The position numbers and the translations under genes were made by a program. Below the pieces are notes generated by a model. It saw only the letters and a list, made by a program, of their open reading frames with translations, was not told the DNA's origin and did not search any database. From positions 620,001-684,000 of the forward strand of contig NZ_JAUSUT010000001.1 of the NCBI RefSeq assembly GCF_030814215.1: DNA of 64,000 nucleotides, in the 5' to 3' direction. Below, piece by piece: positions 44,143-52,579 of the stretch. Position 1 is the stretch's first letter. Each line of letters opens with the position of its first letter. The DNA is from Amycolatopsis thermophila. GTDB taxonomy: Bacteria > Actinomycetota > Actinomycetes > Mycobacteriales > Pseudonocardiaceae.

Positions 44143-45214
44143 ACCGCTCCGGCCGGTAGGGCTCGAGGTCGACCGTGATCTCTTCGCCGAGCGCGAGGCA
44201 CGCGATCAGGCGACCGGCGAACGGCGCCGCGGTCAGGCCACCGTGGCCGAAGCCGGTGGCGATCAGCACGTCCGGCCGGTCCTCGAGCGGGCCGAGCAGC
44301 GGCAGGCCGTCCGGCGAGGCGGGCCGGAACCCGACCCGCGTCTCCAGCAGCGTCGCCTCGGCCAGGCCGGGCGCGACGGTCAGGGCGTGGTCCAGCACCT
44401 CCCGCTGGCCGGCGGCGGTGACCCGGTGGTCGAACCCCGAGCCGGTCTCCCGCGTCGCGCCCGCGACGACCCGCGAGCCGGGGAAGGCCAGCAGGTAGTG
44501 GCTGGACACCGGCAGCACGACGGGCCATCGCGCGGTGTCGGTACCGGGTAGTTCGAAGTGGCTGATCTGACCGCGTTGCGGCGCCACCGGGACGGCGGGC
44601 AGCAGCTCCCCGGTCCAGGCGCCGGCCGCGACGACGACCCGGTCGCCGGCCAGCTCCTCGTCGCCGATCCGCAGGCCGCGCGGGGTCAGCGCGGCCCGCC
44701 CCTGGACGATCCGGGCGCCGCGCCGGACCGCCGCGTCCAGCAGGGCCTGCCGCATGCGCCGTCCGTCGACCCGGCCGCCGCCGGAGACGTGCACGGCGGC
44801 CAGGCCGGGGGCGAGCGCGGGGAACAGCTCACGGGCCTGCGCCTGGTCGAGCCGCTCGACCCGTCCCGCGGCGGGCTCACCGGCGACCCGGTCGCCGACG
44901 CGCCGGTACTCCTCGTCCAGTTCGGTCTCGTCGGCCGAGACGATCATCCCACCGACCACCTCGAACGAGGTGTTCGCGGCGCCGTCCTCGGCCAGCTGCG
45001 CCACCAGGTCCGGGTAGTACGCGGCGGCGGCCGCGGCGAAGCGGTATTCGTCGTCACCCCGCCGGCTCGTCCACGGGCACACGATGCCGGCGCCCGCGGC
45101 GGTGGCCACGCCCGGACGGTCCTCGTCGACTACGACGACGTCCGCGCCGCGCCGGGCGAGCTGGTGGGCCGCACTCGCCCCGGCGATCCCGGAGCCGATC
45201 ACGAGAACACGCAT
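44129..45214 (-). CDS. FAD-dependent amino-acid-type oxidoreductase (DadA/DAO family)
   Basis: The 361-residue protein begins with a Rossmann motif (VLVIGSGIAGASAAHQLARR) and ends with the DAO signature region (LPLLGPLEDRPDVLIATGFG then HGGLTAAPFAGRLIA). The middle has VVAAGAWTGELLP. Such enzymes oxidise D-amino acids, glycine or sarcosine-like amines with FAD. The substrate is not resolvable from the sequence. It has no membrane part. It is transcribed convergently with yaaA. Start ATG 45214. Confidence 0.87.
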   Translation of the reverse strand: MRVLVIGSGIAGASAAHQLARRGADVVVVDEDRPGVATAAGAGIVCPWTSRRGDDEYRFAAAAAAYYPDLVAQLAEDGAANTSFEVVGGMIVSADETELDEEYRRVGDRVAGEPAAGRVERLDQAQARELFPALAPGLAAVHVSGGGRVDGRRMRQALLDAAVRRGARIVQGRAALTPRGLRIGDEELAGDRVVVAAGAWTGELLPAVPVAPQRGQISHFELPGTDTARWPVVLPVSSHYLLAFPGSRVVAGATRETGSGFDHRVTAAGQREVLDHALTVAPGLAEATLLETRVGFRPASPDGLPLLGPLEDRPDVLIATGFGHGGLTAAPFAGRLIACLALGEEITVDLEPYRPERFTGR

Positions 45215-45418
45215 GCCCGCCAGTCTGCCCGTTATTCGGTTGCGGCCACACCACCGTCACGGGCACGATCACCCGAGTGCCGGTGCGCTGGGCCCGGTGG
45301 GAAGTGAAGGAGGTGCGTCGTGTCCGTCGTTGTCCTGGGCCGTGCCCTCCTCGCCCAGCCACCCGCCCCGCCCGCCTGATCCCGCGCCGGTGGGGCACTC
45401 ATCCCTGGAGACCCACCA

Positions 45419-46351
45419 GTGCGCCAGCACGATTCCGAAGACTTCACGCCACGCTCACGCCGTCGCCGCCCGCGGTTCGACGACGACATCAACCCCGTCC
45501 GCAGCGGCCGCCTCACCCCGGACGAACGGGAACGGCTCGCCCGGCTGCGCGACGACTCCTACGCCGAACCGGAGATCCCCGGCGGCGCCGACCGCTATTC
45601 GACCTGGGACAGCGCCGAGCACGGCCCGCGCCCGCACCCGGCGTGGGTGATCACCGAACTGGCCGCCGTGGACACCGAGCTCGGTGTCCTCAAGACCGGC
45701 AAGGAGGCCGAGGTGCACCTGCTGCGCCGCGGCCTGCCGGACGGCAGCCGGGAATGCCTGCTCGCCGCGAAGCGTTACCGCTCTAGCGAGCACCGTCAGT
45801 TCCACCGCGACTCCGGGTACCTCGAGGGCAGGCGCATGCGCCGGTCACGGGAGAACCGGGCGATGGCGCAGCGGACCTCGTTCGGCCGCAACCTCATCGC
45901 CGAGCAGTGGGCGGTCGCCGAGTTCGCCGCGCTCAGTCGGTTGTGGACGATCGGGGTGCCGGTGCCCTACCCGGTGCAGCGGGACGGCACCGAACTGCTG
46001 CTGGAGTTCGTCGGCGACGCCGACGGCACGGCGGCACCGCGGCTGGCGCAGCTGCGCCCCGAGCCCGACGAACTGCAGGACCTGTGGTTCCAGACGCTCG
46101 GTGCGCTCGACGTGCTGGCGTCCGAGGGGCTCGCGCACGGAGACCTGTCCGCCTACAACATCCTCGTCCACGACGGCCGGATCGTGCTGATCGACCTGCC
46201 GCAGGTGGTCGATGTGGTGGCCAATCCGAGGGGAGCGGAGTACCTCAGCCGTGACGTCCACAACATCTCCGGGTGGTTCGCCGCACGGGGACTGCAGGTC
46301 GGAGCCGATGACCTGGCATCCGACCTGCGGAAGCGGGCGGGGCTGACGTGA
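45419..46351 (+). CDS. RIO1-like serine protein kinase
   Basis: The 310-residue protein has a basic N-terminal arm and a RIO kinase core: VLKTGKEAEVHLLRR (ATP loop with STGKEA-like motif), AAKRYRSSEHRQFH (the catalytic Lys region), AHGDLSAYNILV with catalytic Asp242 and Asn247, and metal-binding Asp259 in LIDLPQVVD. The STGKEA and IDxxQ motifs define RIO kinases, which in archaea and eukaryotes act in small-subunit ribosome maturation. It is followed after 213 bases by a DEAD-box RNA helicase on the same strand, in keeping with a ribosome or RNA role. Start GTG 45419. Confidence 0.9.
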   Translation: MRQHDSEDFTPRSRRRRPRFDDDINPVRSGRLTPDERERLARLRDDSYAEPEIPGGADRYSTWDSAEHGPRPHPAWVITELAAVDTELGVLKTGKEAEVHLLRRGLPDGSRECLLAAKRYRSSEHRQFHRDSGYLEGRRMRRSRENRAMAQRTSFGRNLIAEQWAVAEFAALSRLWTIGVPVPYPVQRDGTELLLEFVGDADGTAAPRLAQLRPEPDELQDLWFQTLGALDVLASEGLAHGDLSAYNILVHDGRIVLIDLPQVVDVVANPRGAEYLSRDVHNISGWFAARGLQVGADDLASDLRKRAGLT

Positions 46352-46564
46352 GGTCCCGGACGGTCTTCGGGTATTCTGATCACAGTCCGCAACCGGGCGA
46401 CGTGAATTCGGGTCGCCCCCTTCCTGGAACGCGGACACACCACCGATGGCGCAGCCGCGCCGGGTTCGTCCTTGTGAAAGCCCGCCGAACTTGTCTTCCG
46501 CCTGCCTGCGCGCAGGCACACCGGGCCTCCCTTGCGACGTACCACCACGTCCGAGAGGCAGTGC
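46352..46564 (+). promoter_or_regulatory. Long leader of the DEAD-box helicase gene
   Basis: The 213 bases between the RIO-kinase stop and the helicase start are unusually long for such a tight pair. They include GGTATTCTGATCACAG (46369-46384, promoter-like AT patch) and GC-rich hairpin-forming segments. DEAD-box genes often have regulated cold-responsive leaders; this is a candidate only. Confidence 0.35.
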
Positions 46565-47947
46565 GTGAGCATCACCCTTGAGTCCACTTCCACCGTGCAG
46601 TCGTTTGCCGACCTGAACCTGCCCGAGCCCCTGCTCGGGGCGTTGCGCAAGGCCGGCCTCGACGCACCCTTCCCGATCCAGTCGGCGACCCTGCCGGACG
46701 CGCTCGCGGGGCGCGACGTGCTCGGCCGGGCGCAGACCGGGTCCGGGAAGACCCTCGCCTTCGGGCTGGCCCTGCTGGCCCGCCTCGACGGCGGCAAGGC
46801 CCGGTCGCGGAAACCCCGCAGCCTGGTCCTCGTTCCCACGCGTGAGCTGGCCCTCCAGGTCAGCGACGCGCTCACCCCGCTGGCCCGCGCGCTGGGCCTG
46901 TGGTGCCGGACCGCCGTCGGCGGGATGGCCTTCCCCCGGCAGGCCGACGCGCTGCACCGCGGCGTCGACCTGCTGATCGCCACGCCGGGTCGCCTGTCGG
47001 ACCACGTCCGGCAGGGCACCGCCGACCTGAGCGAGGTCGACTTCGTCGCGATCGACGAGGCCGACCAGATGGCCGACATGGGCTTCCTGCCCCAGGTCCG
47101 GGAGATCCTGGACCTGACCCCGCGCGACGGCCAGCGGCTGCTGTTCTCGGCGACGCTGGACGGCGACGTCGGGCAGCTGGTCAACCGCTACCTGCACGAC
47201 CCGGTCGAGCACTCGGTCGCGCCGGCCACCGCCAGCGTCGACACGATGGACCACTACGTGTTCCAGGTCTCGCGCCAGGAGAAGCAGTCGGTGATCACCG
47301 AGATCGGCGCCCGCGAGGGCCGCACGATCATGTTCGTGCGCACCAAGCACCACGTGGACCGGTTGACCGACCGGCTGCGTGAGCGGGGTGTGCGGGCGGG
47401 CGCGCTGCACGGCGGCAAGTCGCAGGGCCAGCGCAACCGGGTCCTGCAGGACTTCCGCGACGGCCACACCACGGTGCTGGTCGCCACGGACGTCGCCGCG
47501 CGTGGCATCCACGTCGACGACGTCAGCCTGGTGCTGCACGTCGACCCGGCTGCCGACCACAAGGACTACCTGCACCGAGCCGGCCGCACCGCGCGCGCCG
47601 GGGCGTCGGGCGTCGTGGTCACGCTGATCACGCCGGACCAGCGCCGCACGGTCCGCCGGATGACCGACAAGGCCGGCGTGCGCGCCGACAACCTGGTGGT
47701 CCGCCCCGGTGACCCGAAGATGGCGGACATCACCGGCTCCCGCGAGCCGAGCGGTGTCCCGGTCGTCGACCGCCCCCGCGACACCGTCCCGCGCCGGGCC
47801 GGCGGCTCGCGTGGGTTCGGCGGGCCGCAGCGTCCGCGCCGCAGCGGTGGCTACGGCCACGGTGACCGCGACCGCGGGCACGCCGGCGGGTACCGGCAGG
47901 GGCGTCCGGGCCGCGGCCCGCGACGCAGCACACCGTCCGCGAGCTGA
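46565..47947 (+). CDS. DEAD-box ATP-dependent RNA helicase (RhlE/CsdA-like)
   Basis: The 460-residue protein has both RecA domains with all main motifs: the Q motif (FPIQSATLPDAL), AQTGSGKT with Lys62, PTRELA, TPGR, DEAD (164-167), SAT, then ARGIHVDDVSLVLHVD and HRAGRTARAG. The last 65 residues are a Gly/Arg-rich tail (RRAGGSRGFGGPQRPRRSGG), which binds RNA without sequence choice. It unwinds RNA in ribosome assembly or mRNA decay. The GTG at 46565 (MSITLES) has GAGAGG upstream. A strong terminator follows. Confidence 0.93.
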   Translation: MSITLESTSTVQSFADLNLPEPLLGALRKAGLDAPFPIQSATLPDALAGRDVLGRAQTGSGKTLAFGLALLARLDGGKARSRKPRSLVLVPTRELALQVSDALTPLARALGLWCRTAVGGMAFPRQADALHRGVDLLIATPGRLSDHVRQGTADLSEVDFVAIDEADQMADMGFLPQVREILDLTPRDGQRLLFSATLDGDVGQLVNRYLHDPVEHSVAPATASVDTMDHYVFQVSRQEKQSVITEIGAREGRTIMFVRTKHHVDRLTDRLRERGVRAGALHGGKSQGQRNRVLQDFRDGHTTVLVATDVAARGIHVDDVSLVLHVDPAADHKDYLHRAGRTARAGASGVVVTLITPDQRRTVRRMTDKAGVRADNLVVRPGDPKMADITGSREPSGVPVVDRPRDTVPRRAGGSRGFGGPQRPRRSGGYGHGDRDRGHAGGYRQGRPGRGPRRSTPSAS

Positions 47948-47963
47948 TCGAGTCTGAACGGAG

Positions 47964-47999
47964 AACCGCCGCGACCCACGCCAGGGTCGCGGCGGTTTT
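47964..47999 (+). terminator. Rho-independent terminator after the helicase gene
   Basis: A perfect 13-bp stem (AACCGCCGCGACC and its complement, loop of 8) is followed by TTTTCT. It lies between the convergent helicase and HxlR genes and is two bases from the HxlR stop. Confidence 0.9.
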
Positions 48000-48000
48000 C

Positions 48001-48501
48001 TCATGCGCTCTGTTCCTCGAGGGCGGCTTCGTAGGCGCTGCGCAGCCGCGCGAAGACCGATTCGCGGCCGTCCGGGCGCGGGATGCCCAGGTGCTGCTCG
48101 CGCAGCTCGTCCATGAACTCGTCCCACAGCGGCTGGCCGCCGCGCTCCAGCAGCTCCGCCCGCACGGCCAGCTCGCGCGTCACGGGCAGGTGACGTCGCC
48201 CCCACGCGCCGAGCGCGGCCATGACCGGCACGAGCTGGATCGCCGGCTCGGTCAGGCTGTAGATCACCTTCTGCTTGTGGGTGGGGTCCGGGGCGCGCGA
48301 CACGAGCCCCAGCTCGGTGAGCCGCTGCAGGCGCGACGCGAGGATGTTCGACGCGATCCCCTCGTCCGAGTTCTGCAGCAGCTCCCGGAAGTGGCGGCGG
48401 TTGCCGAACATCATGTCCCGGATCACCACCAGCGACCACCGATCACCCAGCACCTCGACCGACAGGTTGATCGGGCACCCCGACCGGCGTTCCTCCGTCA
48501 T
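48001..48501 (-). CDS. HxlR-family transcriptional regulator
   Basis: The 166-residue protein starts with the HxlR pattern (RRSGCPINLSVEVLGDRWSL, with Cys9), then a winged helix (FRELLQNSDEGIASNILASR, LTELGLVSRAPD, KVIYSLTEPAIQLVPVM). HxlR proteins sense small electrophiles or redox changes, often through the N-terminal Cys. The ATG at 48501 has a strong GAAGGAGAAG site. It is divergent from the RibD-like gene, with two operator-like repeats between, and so most likely controls it and itself. Confidence 0.9.
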   Translation of the reverse strand: MTEERRSGCPINLSVEVLGDRWSLVVIRDMMFGNRRHFRELLQNSDEGIASNILASRLQRLTELGLVSRAPDPTHKQKVIYSLTEPAIQLVPVMAALGAWGRRHLPVTRELAVRAELLERGGQPLWDEFMDELREQHLGIPRPDGRESVFARLRSAYEAALEEQSA

Positions 48502-48514
48502 CGCTTCTCCTTCC

Positions 48515-48579
48515 GATTGCAGTTTACAACCGGTCTCGGAAGCAGTACAGTTCCCGGAAACCGATTGCAACTCGCAACC
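48515..48579. promoter_or_regulatory. Paired HxlR-type operator repeats
   Basis: Two 17-base copies, 48515-48531 and 48563-48579, share GATTGCA at the left and CAACC at the right with five differing central bases. Each holds a TTG-N7-CAA inverted element. One is 14 bases before the HxlR start, the other 17 before the RibD-like start, which is the layout expected for mutual control. Confidence 0.6.
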
Positions 48580-48595
48580 AGATAGGGGAACGACG

Positions 48596-49192
48596 ATGAC
48601 CACGGTGTCCAGCGACCTCGGCATCTCGATCGACGGCTACCTGGCCGGTCCCCGGCAGAGCCGGGAGAACCCGCTCGGCGAAGGGGCCGAACGGCTGCAC
48701 AGGTGGATGTTCGAAGCCGAGGAGGAGAACCAGGCCGAGGTGGACGCCATCCTCGGGCACGGCGCCTACATCATGGGGCGCAACATGTTCGGGCCCGTCC
48801 GCGGCGAATGGGACGAGGACTGGCGCGGCTGGTGGGGCGAGGAGCCGCCGTACCACGCGCCGGTGTTCGTGCTGACCCACTTCCCGCACGAGCCGATCGA
48901 GATGGCGGGCGGCACGACCTTCCACTTCGTGACCGACGGGATCGAGTCGGCGATGGCGCAGGCGCGCGCCGCGGCCGGCGAGAAGACGGTGTCGGTCGCC
49001 GGCGGCGCCTCGACGGTGGACCAGTTCCTCAACGCCGGGCTGATCGACGAGCTGCGGCTGCACATCGCCCCGGTGCTGCTCGGCGCCGGTGAGCGGCTCT
49101 TCGCGACCGTGTCCGACCTGGACCTCGAGCCGGTCTCGTCGCGCACCACCTCGCTCGTCACACACGTGACCTACCGGCTCCGCCACCCGTGA
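48596..49192 (+). CDS. RibD C-terminal/dihydrofolate-reductase-like protein
   Basis: The 198-residue product has the DHFR-like fold of YyaP/YwjB proteins: LGISIDGYLAGP at the start, YIMGRNMFGP, APVFVLTHFPHEPI, KTVSVAGGASTVDQFLNAGL and LIDELRLHIAPVLLGAGERL. The NADPH-binding Gly-rich VAGGAS is intact. It is a reductase of unknown substrate. HxlR-controlled neighbours of this type are often induced by aldehydes or antibiotics. Start ATG 48596 after GGGGAA. Confidence 0.87.
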   Translation: MTTVSSDLGISIDGYLAGPRQSRENPLGEGAERLHRWMFEAEEENQAEVDAILGHGAYIMGRNMFGPVRGEWDEDWRGWWGEEPPYHAPVFVLTHFPHEPIEMAGGTTFHFVTDGIESAMAQARAAAGEKTVSVAGGASTVDQFLNAGLIDELRLHIAPVLLGAGERLFATVSDLDLEPVSSRTTSLVTHVTYRLRHP

Positions 49193-49244
49193 CCCGCGGG
49201 CCCGTGCCGGGCGGCATCGGGCCGCGACGTGGACCGGGCCGGTC

Positions 49245-49967
49245 CTACCGCTGCGGGAACAGCTCGAAAGTGCAGGCGAGCGGCACGCCGAACAACTCGC
49301 CCGCCGTCGAGGCGAACTGCCGCAGGAACGGCTCCGGCTCGGCCATGTCGCCGTCCAGCGCGGCCAGGTACGCCTTGTGCTCGCTCAGCGAGGCGACGGC
49401 CGCGTCGAAGGTGTCGGTGATGTCCACGCCGTGCGTCGGCCGGGGTGAACCGCTCACGGCCACCCAGCGCACACCGCTCCACGGTTCGAGGCCCAGGTCG
49501 GGGAACAGCCAGCGATTCGCCGCGTCGCGAACCGCGTCGAGGACCGCCGCGCCGACGTGCCGGTGATCGGCCATGTTGAACCCGCCGCCGGGGAAGCTCT
49601 CGCGGTGGTTGAGCGTCACCACGAGCTCGGGCCGGTGCCGCCGGATCGCCGCCGCGATGTCGCGCCGCAGGGGGACCCCGTTCTCGATCAGCCCGTCCGG
49701 GTGGTCGAGGAACTCGACCTGCTCGACGCCGACGACACGCGCGCTCGCGAGCTGCTCCTGCGTCCGCAGCGGCCCGGCCTCCTCGGGCGGCATGCTGTCG
49801 ATCCCGGCCTCGCCGCGCGAGGCGAGGACGTAGACCACGGACTTCCCCTGGCGGGTCCAGCGGGCGATGGCACCGGCCGCGCCGTACTCGAGGTCGTCGG
49901 GATGCGCCACGACCGCCAGCGCCCGGTTCCAGTCCTCCGGCATCGGCTCCGGTCTCGTATCCGTCAT
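49245..49967 (-). CDS. PIG-L family deacetylase
   Basis: The 240-residue protein carries the zinc motif AHPDD (21-25, His22 and Asp24-Asp25) and the family segments VVTLNHRESFPGGGFNMADH with downstream metal His and HVGAAVLDAV. PIG-L proteins include mycothiol enzymes MshB and Mca and other N-acetyl-sugar deacetylases. Sequence outside the motifs is not close enough to assign MshB or Mca, so the substrate is open. The ATG at 49967 has TGGAGGGG before it. It is divergent to bioF with 45 bases between starts. Confidence 0.88.
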   Translation of the reverse strand: MTDTRPEPMPEDWNRALAVVAHPDDLEYGAAGAIARWTRQGKSVVYVLASRGEAGIDSMPPEEAGPLRTQEQLASARVVGVEQVEFLDHPDGLIENGVPLRRDIAAAIRRHRPELVVTLNHRESFPGGGFNMADHRHVGAAVLDAVRDAANRWLFPDLGLEPWSGVRWVAVSGSPRPTHGVDITDTFDAAVASLSEHKAYLAALDGDMAEPEPFLRQFASTAGELFGVPLACTFELFPQR

Positions 49968-50012
49968 GGCCCCTCCACTGCTCAGCACCGGCTCGGTGCG
50001 ACACTGCGTGAC

Positions 50013-51188
50013 GTGAACGTACCGGCTTCCCCGTCCCCAGAGCAGGTTTTCGACTGGCTCGACACCGCGGCCGAGAAGCGCGCCGCGGCCGGGCTGACCA
50101 GCCGGCTGCGCCCCCGGGGGGCCTCCTCGACGGAACTGGATCTCGCCGGGAACGACTACCTCGGCCTGGCCCGCGACAAGCGCGTCGCCGGTGCCGCCGC
50201 GGCCGCCGCGCTCCGCTGGGGTGCGGGCGCGACCGGGTCCCGGCTGGTCACCGGGTCCACGGAGCTGCACGCCGAACTCGAATACGAGCTGGCCCGCTTC
50301 TGCGGCGCGCAGGCCGCCCTGGTGTTCTCCTCGGGCTTCACGGCCAACCTCGGTGCCGTCACCGCGCTGTCCGGCGCCGAGTCGGCGATCGTCAGCGACA
50401 AGTACATCCACACCTCGCTGGTCGAGGGTTGCCGCCTGTCCCGCACCGACGTCGCCGCGATCAACCACTGCGAACCGGCGGCGATCAAGCACGCCCTCGC
50501 GACCCGACGCAAGCCGCGGGCCCTGGTCGTCACCGACTCGGTGTTCTCGGTGGACGGCGACCTGGCCCCGCTGGCGGAGCTGTCCCGGGTGTGCCGCGAG
50601 CACGGCGCGGCGTTGCTGGTCGACGACGCGCACGGGTTCGGCGTGCTCGGCGACGGCGGCCGCGGTGCCGTGCACGCCGCCGGCCTGGCCGGTGCGCCGG
50701 ACGTGGTCACCACGATCACGCTGTCGAAGTCGCTGGGCGCGCAGGGCGGCGCCGTCCTCGGGCCGCGCCGGGTGATCCGGCACCTCGCCGAGACGGCTCG
50801 CAGCTTCATCTTCGACACCGCGCTCGCCCCGGCCAGCGCGGCCGCGGCGCTGGCCGCGCTCGGCGTTCTCAAGTCCGAGCCCGGCCTGCCGGAGAAGGTC
50901 GTCACCAACGCGGTGACGCTGTCCACTCAGCTGCGGGCGGCCGGGCTCCGGGTGAGCACACCGGAGGCCGCGGTGCTGTCCGTGCGGGCGCCCTCCGCCG
51001 AGTCCGCTGTGGAGTGGGCGGCCCGCTGCGCCGAACAGGGCGTGCGCGTCGGGTGTTCCCGCCCGCCGTCGGTCCCGGACGGCGTGTCGCGGTTGCGCCT
51101 GACCGTCCGGGCCGACCTCACGGAGTCCGATGTGGACACCGCGGTGAAGGTGATCAGCGAATCGGCGCCAGCCGGCGCCGCATCGTGA
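50013..51188 (+). CDS. bioF: 8-amino-7-oxononanoate synthase
   Basis: The 391-residue protein is a PLP alpha-oxoamine synthase: NDYLGLARDKRVAGAAAAAA, GSRLVTGSTELHAELEYELA, VTDSVFSVDGDLAPL, LVDDAHGFGVLG and TLSKSLGAQGG with PLP Lys239. It joins pimeloyl-thioester and alanine in biotin synthesis. bioA and bioD, usually neighbours, are not in the window, so this is a lone bioF and related enzymes (such as KBL) cannot be excluded, but the sequence signature and size fit BioF (Rv1569). Start GTG 50013. It overlaps the convergent ElaA gene by 35 bases. Confidence 0.88.
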   Translation: MNVPASPSPEQVFDWLDTAAEKRAAAGLTSRLRPRGASSTELDLAGNDYLGLARDKRVAGAAAAAALRWGAGATGSRLVTGSTELHAELEYELARFCGAQAALVFSSGFTANLGAVTALSGAESAIVSDKYIHTSLVEGCRLSRTDVAAINHCEPAAIKHALATRRKPRALVVTDSVFSVDGDLAPLAELSRVCREHGAALLVDDAHGFGVLGDGGRGAVHAAGLAGAPDVVTTITLSKSLGAQGGAVLGPRRVIRHLAETARSFIFDTALAPASAAAALAALGVLKSEPGLPEKVVTNAVTLSTQLRAAGLRVSTPEAAVLSVRAPSAESAVEWAARCAEQGVRVGCSRPPSVPDGVSRLRLTVRADLTESDVDTAVKVISESAPAGAAS

Positions 51189-51600
51189 TGTGCGGGATGC
51201 CGTCCTCGTCGAACTCGTCGCCCTCGGCGACGTAGCCGAACTTCTCGTAGAAACCCCGCGCGTAGGTCTGCGCGTCGAGCACGCTGTCCGCGTCGCCGAC
51301 CGAGATCAGCGCCGCGGTCATCAGCCGCGCTGCCAGGCCACGGCCGCGGGCGCTCTTGGCGGTGACCACCCGGCCGATGCGCTGGACCCCGTCGTCCTCG
51401 GCGAGGACCCGCAGGTACGACTCGATGCCGTCCGGCCCGTCGATCCAGAAGTGGCGGGTGGTCGGGAGCAGGTCACGGCCGTCCAGCTCGGGGTACGGGC
51501 AGGTCTGCTCCACGACGAACACCTCCACCCGGAGCTGGAGGATGTCGTACAACTGCTGCGTGGTCAGGTCCGGTCCGCGGACGCCTCTCTCGGGGTTCAC
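51154..51600 (-). CDS. GNAT acetyltransferase, ElaA family
   Basis: The 148-residue product has the ElaA start pattern (LYDILQLRVEVFVVEQTCPY, then ELDGRDLLPTTRHFW) and the acetyl-CoA loop RIGRVVTAKSARGRGLAARL. The C-terminal YARGFYEKFGYVAEGDEFDE is typical. GNAT enzymes acetylate amines; ElaA substrates are unknown. The GTG start at 51600 lies 10 bases after the stop of the secreted protease on the same strand. The 3' end overlaps bioF by 35 bases. Confidence 0.88.
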   Translation of the reverse strand: MNPERGVRGPDLTTQQLYDILQLRVEVFVVEQTCPYPELDGRDLLPTTRHFWIDGPDGIESYLRVLAEDDGVQRIGRVVTAKSARGRGLAARLMTAALISVGDADSVLDAQTYARGFYEKFGYVAEGDEFDEDGIPHITMRRRLAPIR

Positions 51601-51610
51601 GCAGTCCTGA

Positions 51611-52420
51611 CTACCAGAACACGCGGCGCGACGGGTCCGCTTCGCTCCGAATCTCGTCGGCGTAGGTGATCACGCGGGTGTAGACGCCCGGTTTGCCGGG
51701 GCGGGCGCAGCCGTCGCCCCACGACACGATCCCGATGAGCGTGTCGCCGACCACGAGCGGGCCGCCGGAGTCGCCCTGGCACGCGTCGATCTCGCCCTGC
51801 GGGTAGCCGGCGCACACCATCGAGCGGGAGTCGTAGTTGGAGTAGCTGGACCGGCAGCCGTCGTCACTGACGACCGGCACGACCGCGCTGCGCAGCACGT
51901 CCGAGCGCGCGCCGCCGTCGGCGGTGCGGCCCCAGCCGAGCACCGTGGCCTTCGTGCCCTCGGCGTACAGCGAGTCGTCTCCCGGCAGGTTCACCGTGCG
52001 GTAGGGCAGGCTCTGCGACAGCTTCAGCACCGCGACGTCATCGCCCTTGCCCGGGTCGGAGAAGGACGACGGGATCCACACGTCGCGCACGGACACGACC
52101 TTGCCGTCGTTCGTGCGCTTGTCCTGGCGGCCCGCGACCACCCGCAGATCCGTCCGCGCCACCGCCTTCGCGCAGTGCGCCGCCGTGGCCACCGCGGTCG
52201 GGCTGACGATGACGCCGCCGCAGAACTGGTTGCCGCTCTTGTCGGTCAGGAACACCGCGTACGGGTAGTCGCGGACGGACGCCTCGGTGCCGCCGACGAT
52301 GTCCGGGCGCGCACTCGTGGACGGCATGGCCGCGGCGACCACCGGCACGGACGCGGCGGCGGCGATGACGGCCGCCAGCGCAAAACGGAATCGGCGGTCG
52401 CGTCGACGGTGCTTCGCCAT
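51611..52420 (-). CDS. Secreted trypsin-like serine protease (S1)
   Basis: The 269-residue preproprotein has a signal peptide (RFALAAVIAAAASVPVVAAA, cleavage near 31-38), a short propeptide and an IVGG mature start at 41. The triad is complete: His82 (AAHC), Asp128 (DDVAVL) and Ser218 (GDSGGP). Asp212, six residues before the Ser, sets trypsin specificity for Arg/Lys. Six Cys suggest three disulfides. A GAAGGGAG site precedes the ATG at 52420. It is secreted and active outside the cell. ElaA follows in the same direction. Confidence 0.93.
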   Translation of the reverse strand: MAKHRRRDRRFRFALAAVIAAAASVPVVAAAMPSTSARPDIVGGTEASVRDYPYAVFLTDKSGNQFCGGVIVSPTAVATAAHCAKAVARTDLRVVAGRQDKRTNDGKVVSVRDVWIPSSFSDPGKGDDVAVLKLSQSLPYRTVNLPGDDSLYAEGTKATVLGWGRTADGGARSDVLRSAVVPVVSDDGCRSSYSNYDSRSMVCAGYPQGEIDACQGDSGGPLVVGDTLIGIVSWGDGCARPGKPGVYTRVITYADEIRSEADPSRRVFW

Positions 52421-52579
52421 GCGCGCGCTCCCTTCGAAAGCTCAGTGATCCCCCTGCGCACACCCGATCGTTCGACGAACGACTCCGGGGCGTGAGATTG
52501 CCGCACATACAGTAGTCGACAAGTTGCCGGAACCGGTGTCACTGAATCGGGTGGTCTCGATTCTGGGAGACTGACAGGC

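Noticed and set aside
51154..51188. Possible annotation error because bioF and ElaA overlap by 35 bases
   Set aside because: Both C-termini are typical for their families; similar convergent overlaps occur at 9134-9147 and 44129-44142, so tail-to-tail overlap is normal here.
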